A stretch of 64,000 bases of DNA, taken from contig NZ_FNRD01000015.1 of assembly GCF_900107635.1 (NCBI RefSeq), forward strand, positions 62,001-126,000, written 5' to 3'. The position numbers were made by a program, and so were the translations under genes. Under the pieces are notes generated by a model, which worked only from the letters and a program-made list of their open reading frames with translations, had not been told where the DNA came from and made no database searches. This document shows positions 36,293-45,100 of this stretch, one piece after another; within the stretch, counting starts at the first letter, position 1; every line of letters begins with the position of its first letter. This stretch comes from Flavobacterium gillisiae (GTDB lineage Bacteria; Bacteroidota; Bacteroidia; Flavobacteriales; Flavobacteriaceae).

Positions 36293-36882
36293 TCTTTCAT
36301 TTTTTTAAAGTTGCGCCTAACGTCAGTCTGTGAAAAGACCTCCGTTGTATTACCACCAAATATAACAAAATACTTGCGTAAAAAGAGGATTATTCTTATT
36401 TATAAGATTACAACACATAACTGGAATTTCCCGCCTACAAATGCGCTTTTAAAGTTTAGAAGACATAAACCCTAATTTTCGGCTTCGCCTTTTGGATAGG
36501 AACCGCAAAAACAGCGAGTGGTTCCAAAACATTTTTAAAATAAAAAAAATCCATTTGTGGGTAAGGTTAGCTCTGTCTCAAAAATAGAAAAGATGGCCTC
36601 ATTACTTTTGATTGCCTAACAAAAAGGTTAAAAGAAAACCTACAAGCTACTAATTCCCCTATATTAGCGCAAACCAATTAGCAGGTCTTAGACAATACCA
36701 ACTAAACGAAAAAAAACCTCTCAACATTCTTGATTGACTTGCTTTTAAGTTTTTTTTACCTAGTTTGCTACATGTTTAGCGGTGTACTAAATCAAAAGTT
36801 AAGTTTCCTTTAAAAATAATTTTAAGTTTCTTTTTTTCCATATATTTGCCATATATATTTATATATATAAAACTTCAATGTT
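36293..36882. repeat. Intergenic with repeat unit copy 2a and no gene
   Basis: About 590 bp without a convincing gene. At 36317-36331 lies CTAACGTCAGTCTGT, identical to 37581-37595. Downstream of both copies, ACA.CATAACTGGAATTTCCCGC-type text recurs in looser form, so the similarity extends beyond the core. The rest is AT-rich with a promoter for hicB at its right end. RYYYAAC-like CGCCTAAC occurs at 36313-36321. Confidence 0.45.
36841..36848 (+). promoter_or_regulatory. Candidate -7 box (TATATTTG) of hicBA
   Basis: TATATTTG matches TAnnTTTG and lies 35 bp upstream of the hicB ATG (36883). This gives a short leader. No convincing -33 TTG box. Confidence 0.45.
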
Positions 36883-37275
36883 ATGGCTAAATTAACAAAA
36901 ATTCCTCTTGAAATTCAACCTCAAGAAGATACTATACGAATTAAAGGAGGCGATTTAACTCTGGAAGCTACTGTCGTTAGTGGCAAAGATGGAGATCATT
37001 TTATATCTATTATTCCTTCTTTAATGATTAGTGGATATGGTTCTACAGAACAAGAAGCAATTAATTCTTTAGATGAAAATGTTGAAACTTTTTGTGAAGA
37101 TTTTATGAAATTGGGAGCAGAACAAAGAAAATTAGAATTAGTTAAACTTGGATTTTCACAAGTTCCTTATCATAGAAAGAATTTTTCTAAATTATTTGTT
37201 GACGAAAATGGATTGTTACAAGGATTAGAAAATGTTACCATTAGAAAAAATAAGCAATATAAAGTAGCTTGCTAA
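36883..37275 (+). CDS. HicB-like antitoxin
   Basis: 130 residues. The central part (DGDHFISIIPSLMISGYGST, EQEAINSLDENVETFCEDFM) follows the HicB partial RNase H fold with a substrate-like strand and G-x-T/S-x-x-E-A. The C-terminal 45 residues (YHRKNFSKLFVDENGLLQGL) may hold a DNA-binding or partner element. It precedes a HicA-type toxin by 9 bp. HicB usually neutralises HicA and binds DNA to repress its own operon. The order antitoxin first is less common for hicAB. Confidence 0.8.
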   Translation: MAKLTKIPLEIQPQEDTIRIKGGDLTLEATVVSGKDGDHFISIIPSLMISGYGSTEQEAINSLDENVETFCEDFMKLGAEQRKLELVKLGFSQVPYHRKNFSKLFVDENGLLQGLENVTIRKNKQYKVAC

Positions 37276-37284
37276 TTTTTATAA

Positions 37285-37521
37285 ATGGGAAATAATAGAC
37301 CAGTAAAAACGAAAGATTGGGTTTCGTTTCTAAAAGCACACAACTGTAAATATCTTCGAACAAAAGCCTCACACGATCATTATAAATGTCCAAATTGTAT
37401 TCGGACAATAACTCATCGTGAAAAAGATAAAGATATTCCAGCGTTGCATTTAAGAACTAATCTTTTTAGTATGGGATTAGCTATTGATTATTTATATAAA
37501 TGGATAGAGGAAAATTGTTAG
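37285..37521 (+). CDS. HicA-like mRNA interferase toxin
   Basis: 78 residues. It has the double-stranded RNA-binding-like HicA pattern: FLKAHNCKYLRTKASHDHYK with the catalytic His in SHDHY, then CPNCIRTITHREKDKDIPAL and LFSMGLAIDYLYKWIE. The extra Cys pair in KCPNCI is unusual for HicA and may be a local variant. Nine bp after hicB in the same operon. Expected to cleave mRNA when unbound. Confidence 0.8.
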   Translation: MGNNRPVKTKDWVSFLKAHNCKYLRTKASHDHYKCPNCIRTITHREKDKDIPALHLRTNLFSMGLAIDYLYKWIEENC

Positions 37522-38007
37522 ACATTTAAGCGAAATCAATCAAAATAACTGTCCTTTTTCATTTTTTCGGCGTATTACCGCTAACGTCAGTCTGTAAAAA
37601 AACGTAGCTATATTCTTTCAAATATAACGCTTAATATAAAACAAAAGCAAGAAAAGTTGTACATTTAATAATGTAACACATCACTGAAATACCGCGTACT
37701 CAGAGTGTAATTTTGAATTTAGAAGATACTCTTATACCACATAATCAAGTTCGTTTTGTATATGCTTTTTCGGATCATTTATCTTGTTCAATTAATTAAG
37801 GAAATCACGAAAAAAACTGCTCTTATAAAACTGCAAAAAAAAGAGGCGTACTAGCCTCTTAACATTCTTAAATTTACTTTATGATAACTCCATAGTATTG
37901 ATGGTATGTAATTGGTTGTCCCGAAAAATCGGGACAGGCGGTTCAACCGTAGCTTTATTGTTGGCTTTTCAAGCCCAACGACCCCTTAGCTGCTAGCTGT
38001 AGACTTT
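37522..38007. repeat. Intergenic with repeat units 2b and 3a
   Basis: No gene seen. It holds CTAACGTCAGTCTGT at 37581-37595 (copy of 36317-36331) and a 25-bp segment at 37957-37981 repeated exactly at 39180-39204. The latter folds as GTTGG-CTTTTCAAG-CCCAAC with one bulged base, a shape seen in attC sites. Hairpins AAGAGGC..GCCTCTT (about 37842-37862) and GTCCCGA..TCGGGAC (37918-37935) may act as terminators. Confidence 0.5.
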
Positions 38008-39147
38008 TTATTTATTTTGTAATTCGTAGTCTTCGAATGATGAATAATTTTTCAAAACTCCTTTACTTTTATTCACTTTTGCTAAAATAGTTCTATCTAT
38101 ATTTTTTTGTAAATATGAAGTTAATTCTAAAAAACGTGTTTGTGGAATATGAAAAAAGCCACCTGATTTAAAGTCTTTTTTCACTTTACCATAAAAACTT
38201 GCGTAGTTAAATTCTTGTCCTTTAGGTTTTAGTTCAAAATTTTTAAATTCGGAATATCTATCAGCTAAATATTTTGAATAATTATACATAATAATATTTT
38301 GTCCGATTGAGCCTTCAGGATATTTTTGGATGACCTTTTTTTTCTGCATTTGGTTTTTCACAGTCAAATTCACCACATTATTGTTTCCCAAAATAGGATT
38401 GTGAAATGTACTATTTGATATTTCAATATTTGATTTATTCGCCTTATCCTCTAATAAATATTCATTTTTTAAATTCGATTTTTTTATTAGAACTTCATCT
38501 TCTGTAATTGCTTTTTCACCAATTAATGAATGACAATTGGGACAAACAGAAATTAAATTTTCTAATATTGTATTTGCTGAATTCTCATCAATATGATGAA
38601 ATTGAATTCTCCCTGCATCTGAAAAGTCACAAAAGGCACATTTGTTTTTTGATTCTTGTAGAAGCCTAACTTTTTGTCTATAGGTTGGGTTTTTTCGTTT
38701 TTCTGTCATATTTCTTTTACTCGTATTTTTTTCGTAGTGAATTTTACTAAATTCAGCACATTCGCTATAATGTCTATAATTGAAATTTTTGAATTTATCA
38801 TTTCTTAAATCATCCCATTCGCCACTTATACTGGCTGTATTTTGAGAATGTCTAAATCCGATTGAGTCAAATAAGTTAACTTCTGGACAAAAATTTTCAT
38901 AAACCTTGTATTGTTTTCCATTTATATATGAAGGTATTTCTCCTGCCAAATTAATAGATTTTTCATCAAAATCGGATTTTAATAAATCATTTTTTTGCAG
39001 TATTTCTACGATACTTTTATTTTCGCCACCTTTCAATTCATTTAAAAAATATAGAGTATAAGCTCTTCTCGTGCAATATTCCAAAATAGGGCATCTTGCA
39101 GGAAGTTTTTTGTTTTCACTTATTTCAAAATATTCTCTTTCGTTCAT
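38008..39147 (-). CDS. HNH endonuclease-domain protein
   Basis: 379 residues. The HNH core is CAFCDFSDAGRIQFHHIDEN followed by ILENLISVCPNCHSLIGE, with CxxC pairs holding zinc (about residues 170-215). The N-terminal region has further cysteines in the pattern CPILEYCTRRAYTLYFLNEL and ENFCPEV, which I do not recognise as a known domain. The C-terminal half (IGQNIIMYNYSKYLADRYSE, ELTSYLQKNIDR) is helical. HNH nucleases are common effectors in restriction and anti-phage systems. Single gene bounded by repeat units 3a and 3b. Confidence 0.75.
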   Translation of the reverse strand: MNEREYFEISENKKLPARCPILEYCTRRAYTLYFLNELKGGENKSIVEILQKNDLLKSDFDEKSINLAGEIPSYINGKQYKVYENFCPEVNLFDSIGFRHSQNTASISGEWDDLRNDKFKNFNYRHYSECAEFSKIHYEKNTSKRNMTEKRKNPTYRQKVRLLQESKNKCAFCDFSDAGRIQFHHIDENSANTILENLISVCPNCHSLIGEKAITEDEVLIKKSNLKNEYLLEDKANKSNIEISNSTFHNPILGNNNVVNLTVKNQMQKKKVIQKYPEGSIGQNIIMYNYSKYLADRYSEFKNFELKPKGQEFNYASFYGKVKKDFKSGGFFHIPQTRFLELTSYLQKNIDRTILAKVNKSKGVLKNYSSFEDYELQNK

Positions 39148-39164
39148 TTTTTTTTAAGGTTACA

Positions 39165-39221
39165 GCTAACCGCGAGTTCATTGTTGGCTTTTCAAGCCCA
39201 ACGAACCCTTATCTGTTGGCA
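39165..39221 (-). repeat. Inter-gene repeat unit 3b (attC-like)
   Basis: Immediately after the reverse transcriptase gene. It has the exact 25-bp match to 37957-37981 and the bulged hairpin GTTGG..CCAAC, with boxes GGTTACAGCTAACC and TGTTGGCAG outside. The unit overlaps the end of the gene upstream, as attC sites in cassettes do. Confidence 0.5.
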
Positions 39222-40237
39222 GAAGTTTTTTTTAATTCTTGTGTGATTTTTTTACTATAATTAGGTTCTATAGAGTTTATAAAATGTAACCAACCAAATA
39301 TTCTATCACGAGTTTTGTCTATTTCATTAATGATTAAACCTTTAATTTCTTGATGTTTTAATTGATGTTTTTTGATTTTTAATTTCCGCATAATATGTTC
39401 TTCATACCCATATTTTCCAATGTAATAAGCTTCTAATCTTAATTCTCTCTTTATTTTTTTTGGAATTCTCGGATAATTATGGTCAAATACAGAAAGTCCT
39501 GTAACATATTGTTTTTGACCTCTTTTCATTAGTTTAGTTTTGGAATTGTTAATTTCAAAACCATATTTAGTAATGATTTTAGTAATTAATTCGAGGCTCA
39601 TTTGAGTTGAATCACTTGAAAAATATAAATCATCTGCGTAACGAGTATAATTAATTGTTTCATCAATATTTTTAAAGATTTCTAAATCCATTTCTATTGC
39701 AACAATATTAGCAAGAATTGGACTTGTGCTAAAACCTTGTACTAAATATCCATTTACGCAAGCGATATTTGAAATCCACTCAGAAACTTGAATGTTTATG
39801 CCCAATTTAGTAAGTGATTCAATAATTTGTTTTTGGGTGATTGTTTCAAAAAAATCTTTAATGTCTAGTGTAAGAATTTGTTTTTTTGCTAAATGCACAA
39901 AAGCATTTGTTTTAATGTTTTTTTTTAATACAAAACCTTGTACACAACCTAATGGTTTATAAATATTAGATAGTCCAGTATTTAATGTTTTTTGACAATG
40001 TTCTAATTCGTGATTTAAAGAATTATGTATAGTTCTATAACCTAAAGTTGGATTTCTTTTCTCAATATAAAATCTTTCAATTGCTATTGTGTTTTCAAGT
40101 ATTTCAAAATCAACATTTTTATTTTTTTTATTATCAATTATAACATATTCTCTTAAATTGACAGAATCTAAAAAAGATTCTCTGCATCTTAAAAAATATA
40201 AAAATTCCTTTTTTGTTTCTATTTGAAGTAAATCCAT
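39209..40237 (-). CDS. Retron-type reverse transcriptase
   Basis: 342 residues, typical retron RT length. It has the two retron hallmarks: NAFVH (NAxxH, residues 111-115) and YVTG (VTG, residues 245-247), and the catalytic YADD box at 200-203 in YTRYADDLYFSSD. Earlier RT motifs include ILTLDIKDFFETITQ and GFSTSPILANIVAIEMDLEI. A retron RT copies part of a paired non-coding RNA into branched msDNA. Upstream lies a DUF3800 gene, a partnership I associate with type VII retrons. The intervening 90 bases form a large inverted repeat. Confidence 0.92.
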   Translation of the reverse strand: MDLLQIETKKEFLYFLRCRESFLDSVNLREYVIIDNKKNKNVDFEILENTIAIERFYIEKRNPTLGYRTIHNSLNHELEHCQKTLNTGLSNIYKPLGCVQGFVLKKNIKTNAFVHLAKKQILTLDIKDFFETITQKQIIESLTKLGINIQVSEWISNIACVNGYLVQGFSTSPILANIVAIEMDLEIFKNIDETINYTRYADDLYFSSDSTQMSLELITKIITKYGFEINNSKTKLMKRGQKQYVTGLSVFDHNYPRIPKKIKRELRLEAYYIGKYGYEEHIMRKLKIKKHQLKHQEIKGLIINEIDKTRDRIFGWLHFINSIEPNYSKKITQELKKTSANR

Positions 40238-40244
40238 TTCTAAT

Positions 40245-40342
40245 ATAATAAGTGGGCGTTAGGGTAAGGTAGATAGTAATTTATTCTAATAATCGGATAC
40301 GAACTCATATCCATAATTTTACCCTAACTACCCACTATATTC
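40245..40342 (-). ncRNA. Candidate retron ncRNA (a1/a2 stem) between DUF3800 and RT genes
   Basis: On the minus strand, from the DUF3800 stop codon to about 15 bp before the RT ATG, arms GTGGGTAGTTAGGGTAA and TTACCCTAACGCCCAC are complementary over about 15 pairs. They enclose a smaller hairpin GGATA-TGAGTTCG-TATCC. This fits an a1/a2 stem with an msr-type hairpin, but the whole unit (about 90 nt) is short for msr plus msd. Alternatives: the ncRNA lies upstream of DUF3800, or this is an attC-like site at the end of the DUF3800 cassette. Confidence 0.35.
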
Positions 40343-41062
40343 TCTTTTTAAATTGATTATATTGATTTTTTTATCTTCTGTTTTTTTTCTTCCTAAAAAA
40401 ACATTTTTATGCAAGATATTAATAACTCCGATTCTTGGTGAAATTAAATTGAAGTTTTTTTCCATTCGGTCATCTTTTTTATCACTTTTTAAAATACTAT
40501 AAAGAATGTAATTTAGGTAATCGATTATTGATAGGTTAATTAATTCTTTACCTGTAATATGATATTCAAGGTCAAATGTCTCGTCAAAAGATTCAAAAAT
40601 ATCTTTCACAATGTTTTTGAAAGATTTCTTTGCAATCTCAATATCCTCAAAATAAAAGATGTTTTTGTCATTTTTATTACTTTGTATTCGGTCTTTTATT
40701 AGTTTCTTTAAAAATATTTCAAATATTTCAAAATCATCTTTTTCAGCTTTTAAATTTTTAAAATATTCAGAATTTTTATTAACGACAACAAAATATGCTC
40801 TAAAGTTAAAATAATGTAAACGCTTGTAATAGTGTTTTCTAACGTCAGGATGATTGTCTGTTGCGTGAAAACCTTGCTGTTTAATTGTCTCAATATCTTC
40901 TATGAAATAATCATCATTTAAAATTTCATCCGTTATTTCATTAATTGACTCTAATAAGGTTTCGGGAGAATCTGTTTTAACACAGCCGTGAATAAAAATA
41001 GTTGAGTTATTGTTGATATGCCCAGCTTCATCAATATAAAAATAGTTTGTTTTTTTCATCAC
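40328..41062 (-). CDS. DUF3800 protein, probable retron effector
   Basis: 244 residues. FYIDEAGH (7-14) is the DUF3800 signature, followed by TIFIHGCVKTD, then acidic/His residues in TIKQQGFHATDNHPDVRKHY and NIFYFEDIE. The family has an RNase H-like fold with conserved acidic residues, so nuclease activity is likely. It is 90 bp upstream of the retron RT on the same strand, separated only by an inverted repeat. The likely role is the toxic arm of the retron. Confidence 0.82.
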   Translation of the reverse strand: MMKKTNYFYIDEAGHINNNSTIFIHGCVKTDSPETLLESINEITDEILNDDYFIEDIETIKQQGFHATDNHPDVRKHYYKRLHYFNFRAYFVVVNKNSEYFKNLKAEKDDFEIFEIFLKKLIKDRIQSNKNDKNIFYFEDIEIAKKSFKNIVKDIFESFDETFDLEYHITGKELINLSIIDYLNYILYSILKSDKKDDRMEKNFNLISPRIGVINILHKNVFLGRKKTEDKKINIINLKREYSG

Positions 41063-41328
41063 TTACTTTCAATTTTCCCTCGGTTTTCCCAAAATTTCTG
41101 CCAACTAGTTTTTAACATCAAGAAGTACCCTTTTTTTAAGTTTTTACCATAACTCGTCCTATATGCCTTGTTGTATGTTGTAAATAAAACCTTTTCAATT
41201 TATTATTACAATACCCATATTTAGTGATATTTGACTTAAATTAAAACATAATCGAAAGTTTACATGAGACACAAGGAACCGTAAAACAGAAAAAGATACC
41301 TAAGCATCTTTTTCTTTCTATTTTAAAT
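41063..41328. other. Region upstream of the retron genes
   Basis: About 265 bp with no gene. It contains a 26-bp segment (41207-41232) that repeats, inverted and with three mismatches, the sequence at 935-960. The promoter of the DUF3800-RT genes and possibly their ncRNA would be here. The rest is AT-rich without clear structure. Confidence 0.35.
41290..41318 (-). terminator. Terminator of the Xre-like gene
   Basis: AAAAAGAT-ACCTAAGC-ATCTTTTT: an 8-bp stem with flanking A and T runs, just downstream of the stop at 41329 on the minus strand. It separates the regulator from the DUF3800-RT unit. Confidence 0.65.
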
Positions 41329-41550
41329 TTACAAATCCAATAACTTAAAAAACTCTGAAAGCTTAATATTTCTAGCTTCACAAATTTTATTTAAAGTGTA
41401 GAGAGTGATAGTATAATTTTTATCATTGTAAATTCGACGGGCTGTTTTTTCATCAATATTGTGATTTAATGCAAACTCAGTTTTTGCCTGAGTCTCACCA
41501 ATCCACTCAGTGGCAACATAGTCGCATATTTTCCTATTTAAATCACCCAT
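41329..41550 (-). CDS. Small Xre-type helix-turn-helix regulator
   Basis: 73 residues. QAKTEFALNHNIDEKTARRI, YNDKNYTITLYTLNKICEAR and NIKLSEFFKLLDL match a small Xre/Cro HTH. A perfect 7+2+7 palindrome lies 35 bp upstream of its ATG, probably its operator. It is followed by its own terminator, so it is a single-gene unit. It may control itself and the rightward transcript that starts at the TATATTTG box beside the palindrome. Confidence 0.8.
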   Translation of the reverse strand: MGDLNRKICDYVATEWIGETQAKTEFALNHNIDEKTARRIYNDKNYTITLYTLNKICEARNIKLSEFFKLLDL

Positions 41551-41584
41551 AAAAACAAAATAAGCCGTTAAAAATTAAATTTAA

Positions 41585-41600
41585 TCGGACACCTGTCCGA
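41585..41600. promoter_or_regulatory. Palindromic operator TCGGACA-CC-TGTCCGA
   Basis: Two perfect 7-bp arms with a 2-bp spacer. It lies between the Xre-like gene (minus) and a rightward TATATTTG box at 41618-41625, covering the expected -33 region of that promoter. Binding would repress or activate the rightward promoter and probably regulate the leftward Xre gene too. Confidence 0.75.
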
Positions 41601-41617
41601 ATATGAAAAACATTTCC

Positions 41618-41625
41618 TATATTTG
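41618..41625 (+). promoter_or_regulatory. Candidate -7 box TATATTTG, rightward
   Basis: Matches TAnnTTTG, 18 bp after the palindrome's right edge. No plus-strand gene follows before susC, 484 bp away, so it may drive a long leader of the susCD operon or an RNA. Confidence 0.45.
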
Positions 41626-41639
41626 TTTTAGAATTAATA

Positions 41640-42108
41640 TATTTGCGATTCTTCATATAAAATATTTGAAGCATTCGCTTTGAATCTCGTATCAGAAAAT
41701 TGGCGTTTTAAAACCACGAGATGATAAGTAAGATGCTCACGTCCCATGGCGTGGGCTCACTTATTTGTGGTTAAGGTATGCCAATGCCTCTGATGCAATA
41801 AGCTGAGTTCCATGCCATTTTTTATGCCTATTATTTAGGCTAAACTCAACTTATATTCTTAGCACTGCTTCCTCCTTTTAATAGTCTCGCATTGACAATT
41901 ACTGTTTAACCGTATAAACTTTCGCTTGCCTATGATTTAAAAAAAAGAATCTCTATTGAATGCCTGTACTGCCTTATTCTCTATTTTGAATTAGTAAAAA
42001 TGCAGTACAGGCTATTAAAACAAAAAAATGGCCCTCTAACTCTTCTTGGCGGTTGACTAGAGGACCATTGCTAACAAAACTAACGTTTCTATTAACTAAC
42101 CCAATATT
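41640..42108 (+). other. Long leader of the susC operon with inverted repeats
   Basis: No gene. GCCTGTACTGC (41962-41972) and GCAGTACAGGC (42002-42012) are perfect 11-bp arms with a 29-nt loop. Next to the ATG, CCTCTA (42033-42038) pairs with TAGAGG (42058-42063). CACGTCCCATGGCGTGGG near 41749-41766 is also partly palindromic. Structured leaders upstream of susC-type genes are known sites of regulation in Bacteroidetes; here a regulatory or attenuator role is only suggested. Confidence 0.45.
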
Positions 42109-45100
42109 ATGAAAAATAATTCATTTTACAAGGGGAGATTGGCTTTTTGGTGCCTGATTGTTTTCGGGTTCCTCATCTCCTACACCCCTGCTTTATCAAA
42201 AACTGCCCTGAAGCCAATTCAGTATTCGCCGCAACAAAACCAAATAAGCGGCACCATCACTGATGGTACAGGACCTTTAGTTGGCGTAACCATAACTATA
42301 AAAGGACAACAAAAAGGAGCTATCTCTGACTTTGACGGGAAATTTACTATCAATGCATTACCCAACGATATGCTTATTTTTAGCTTTATGGGCTTCAAAA
42401 CCCTAACTATTCCTGTTGATGGACACTCTATACTAGCTATTCGTATGCAAGAAGATGCGACTTCACTACAGGAGGTCAAAATTAATGCGGGCTACTATTC
42501 CGTTAAAGAAAGCGAACGCACTGGAAGTATCGCTAAAATCACGGCAAAGGATATTGAAAAACAGCCTGTGACTAATCCGTTAGCAGCCATGCAAGGACGT
42601 ATGTCTGGCGTCAATATCACACAAGCCACAGGAGTACCTGGTGGTGGCTTTACTATCCAGATTCGTGGGATTAATAGCATCCGTGCCGAAGGCAACGAGC
42701 CACTATACATCGTGGATGGCGTGCCTTACAGCTCGCAATCGCTGGGTTTCAGTTCCGCTTCTTCAGGTATACTTGCGGGTACTACCAGTCCATTAAACGG
42801 TATTAATCCATCTGACTTAGAAAGTATAGAAGTACTCAAAGATGCAGATGCAACCGCTATTTATGGATCTCGTGGTGCTAATGGTGTTGTCCTGATTACT
42901 ACCAAAAAAGGTAAAGCAGGAAAAACAAAATTTAACTTAAATGCCTACAGCAGCTTTGGAACACTAACCCGTACACTCGATTTAATGCATACGGACCAAT
43001 ACTTGTCTATGCGCCGTGAAGCTTTCTCAAATGATGGGATCACAACCTATCCTGGTTATGCATATGACGTCAATGGAAAATGGGATCAAACAAGGTATAC
43101 CAATTGGCAAAAAGAACTAATTGGAGGGACTGCAACAACCAATAATCTACAGGCTACCTTATCTGGAGGCAGTTCTGGAACCCAATATTTAATAAGCGGT
43201 ACAATGCACAAGGAAACTACCGTTTTTCCAGGAGATGCCAAGTACGGCAAAGGAGCGCTACATACCAACCTGACCCACAGAACTGAAGACGGTCGTTTCA
43301 AAATAAACTTTTCAGCAAATTACACAGCCGATAAAAACATACTTCCCCCATCTGACTTTACCTATAAGGCAGCGGTTCTTGCTCCTAATGCACCCGCTTT
43401 GTATGATGCAAATGGAAATCTAAACTGGGAAAAAAATTCTTGGACCAACCCTCTAGCTACCTTAAATGGACGATATACTGGTACTACCGCTGCGCTAATT
43501 GCCAATACATTGCTATCGTACCAAATTTTAGAAGGTTTAGAATTAAAAACGAACCTAAGTTACACGGATAACCGAGTAGAGGAAAGTCGCATCAATCCTT
43601 CTACAATGTATAATCCTGCGTTTGGAATTGGTAGTGAACGTTCTACTCTTTACCTCAACAATGCATCTAGCCATTCATGGACTATTGAACCACAACTAAA
43701 TTGGCTTAAAAAAATAGGTAAAAGCGAAATTAATATCCTTGCAGGAGCTACTTTTCAGGATCAAAAGTCCAGTCAGTTAGCACAAACAGGTTCCGGATTT
43801 CCTAGTAACGGTTTGATATATAATCTTGCCGCTGCATCGCGCTTAAGTATTTCAAGCAACACCTTTTCTGAATATAAATACCAAGCTTTTTTTGGCCGAA
43901 TTAATTTCAATTATAAAAGCAAATACATTCTCAATGCAACGGGCAGACGCGATGGTTCCAGCCGATTTGGACCTGGTAACCGCTTTGCTAATTTTGCCGC
44001 TGTTGGTGCCGCTTGGGTATTCTCAAAAGAATCCTTCCTTGATACTAGTACCTTTCTTAGCTTTGGAAAACTTAGAGCTAGCTATGGAACCTCTGGAAAC
44101 GATCAAATTGGCGATTACCAGTTCTTAGACACCTATGATGTTACAGGAAACAATTATAATGGTATCATCGGACTCCAGCCTTCGAGACTATTCAATCCTA
44201 ATTTTGCTTGGGAAACGAATAAAAAATTAGAAATTGCTATAGAATTAGGATTTGTCAACGATCGTGTTTTTTTAAGTACAGCTTATTACCGCAACCGATC
44301 TTCTAACCAATTAGTAGGTATCCCATTAGCGGGTACTACAGGGTTTTCCTCTTTACAAGCCAATCTAAATGCAACAGTTCAAAATTCGGGATTAGAACTG
44401 GAATTACGAGTCGAACCATTCCGTTCTAAAAATTTTAATTGGACTTCGGATGTCAATCTGAGTCTTCCCAAAAACAAGTTGTTGGAATTTCCTAATCTAG
44501 AAAGCTCTCCCTATGCTAATAGATACCTAATTGGGCAATCTATTAGCATTCAAAAAGTATATCACTATACGGGAATCAATCCACAAACGGGACTGTATTC
44601 TTTCGAAGATTATGATAGTGATGGACAGATTAGTAGCCCCAATGATCAGCAATGGATTGAAGACACTGCTCCCAAATGGTTTGGAGGTTTTGCAAATCAA
44701 TTAAGTTATAAAAATTGGTCCATGGATTTCTTATTCCAATTTGTAAAACAAAAAGCAAGAAATTATTTATACAACACTTCTTGGGCTGGAGATATGGTCA
44801 ATCAACCTGTAGCAATAGGAAACCATTGGCCCTTGGATGGATTAAACTCTCAAACGCAATTGTATACTACAGGTGAAAACGGAGAAGCGCTCGATGCTTG
44901 GTCTTCTTATAGCAATAGTAGTGCAACCATCAGCGATGCCTCTTACATCCGTTTAAAAAGTCTTAGTCTATCGTACACAATCCCTACCAAAGGATCGGCT
45001 ATCAGTACGGCTAGAGTGTATTTACAGGCACAAAATCTATTGACTTTTACGAACTACAAAGGAGCAGATCCTGAAAACCAATCTTCCTTTTTCATAGCAC

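Noticed and set aside
33300-41080. CRISPR array
   Set aside because: Repeats occur as pairs hundreds of bases apart with genes between them, not as regular repeat-spacer units.
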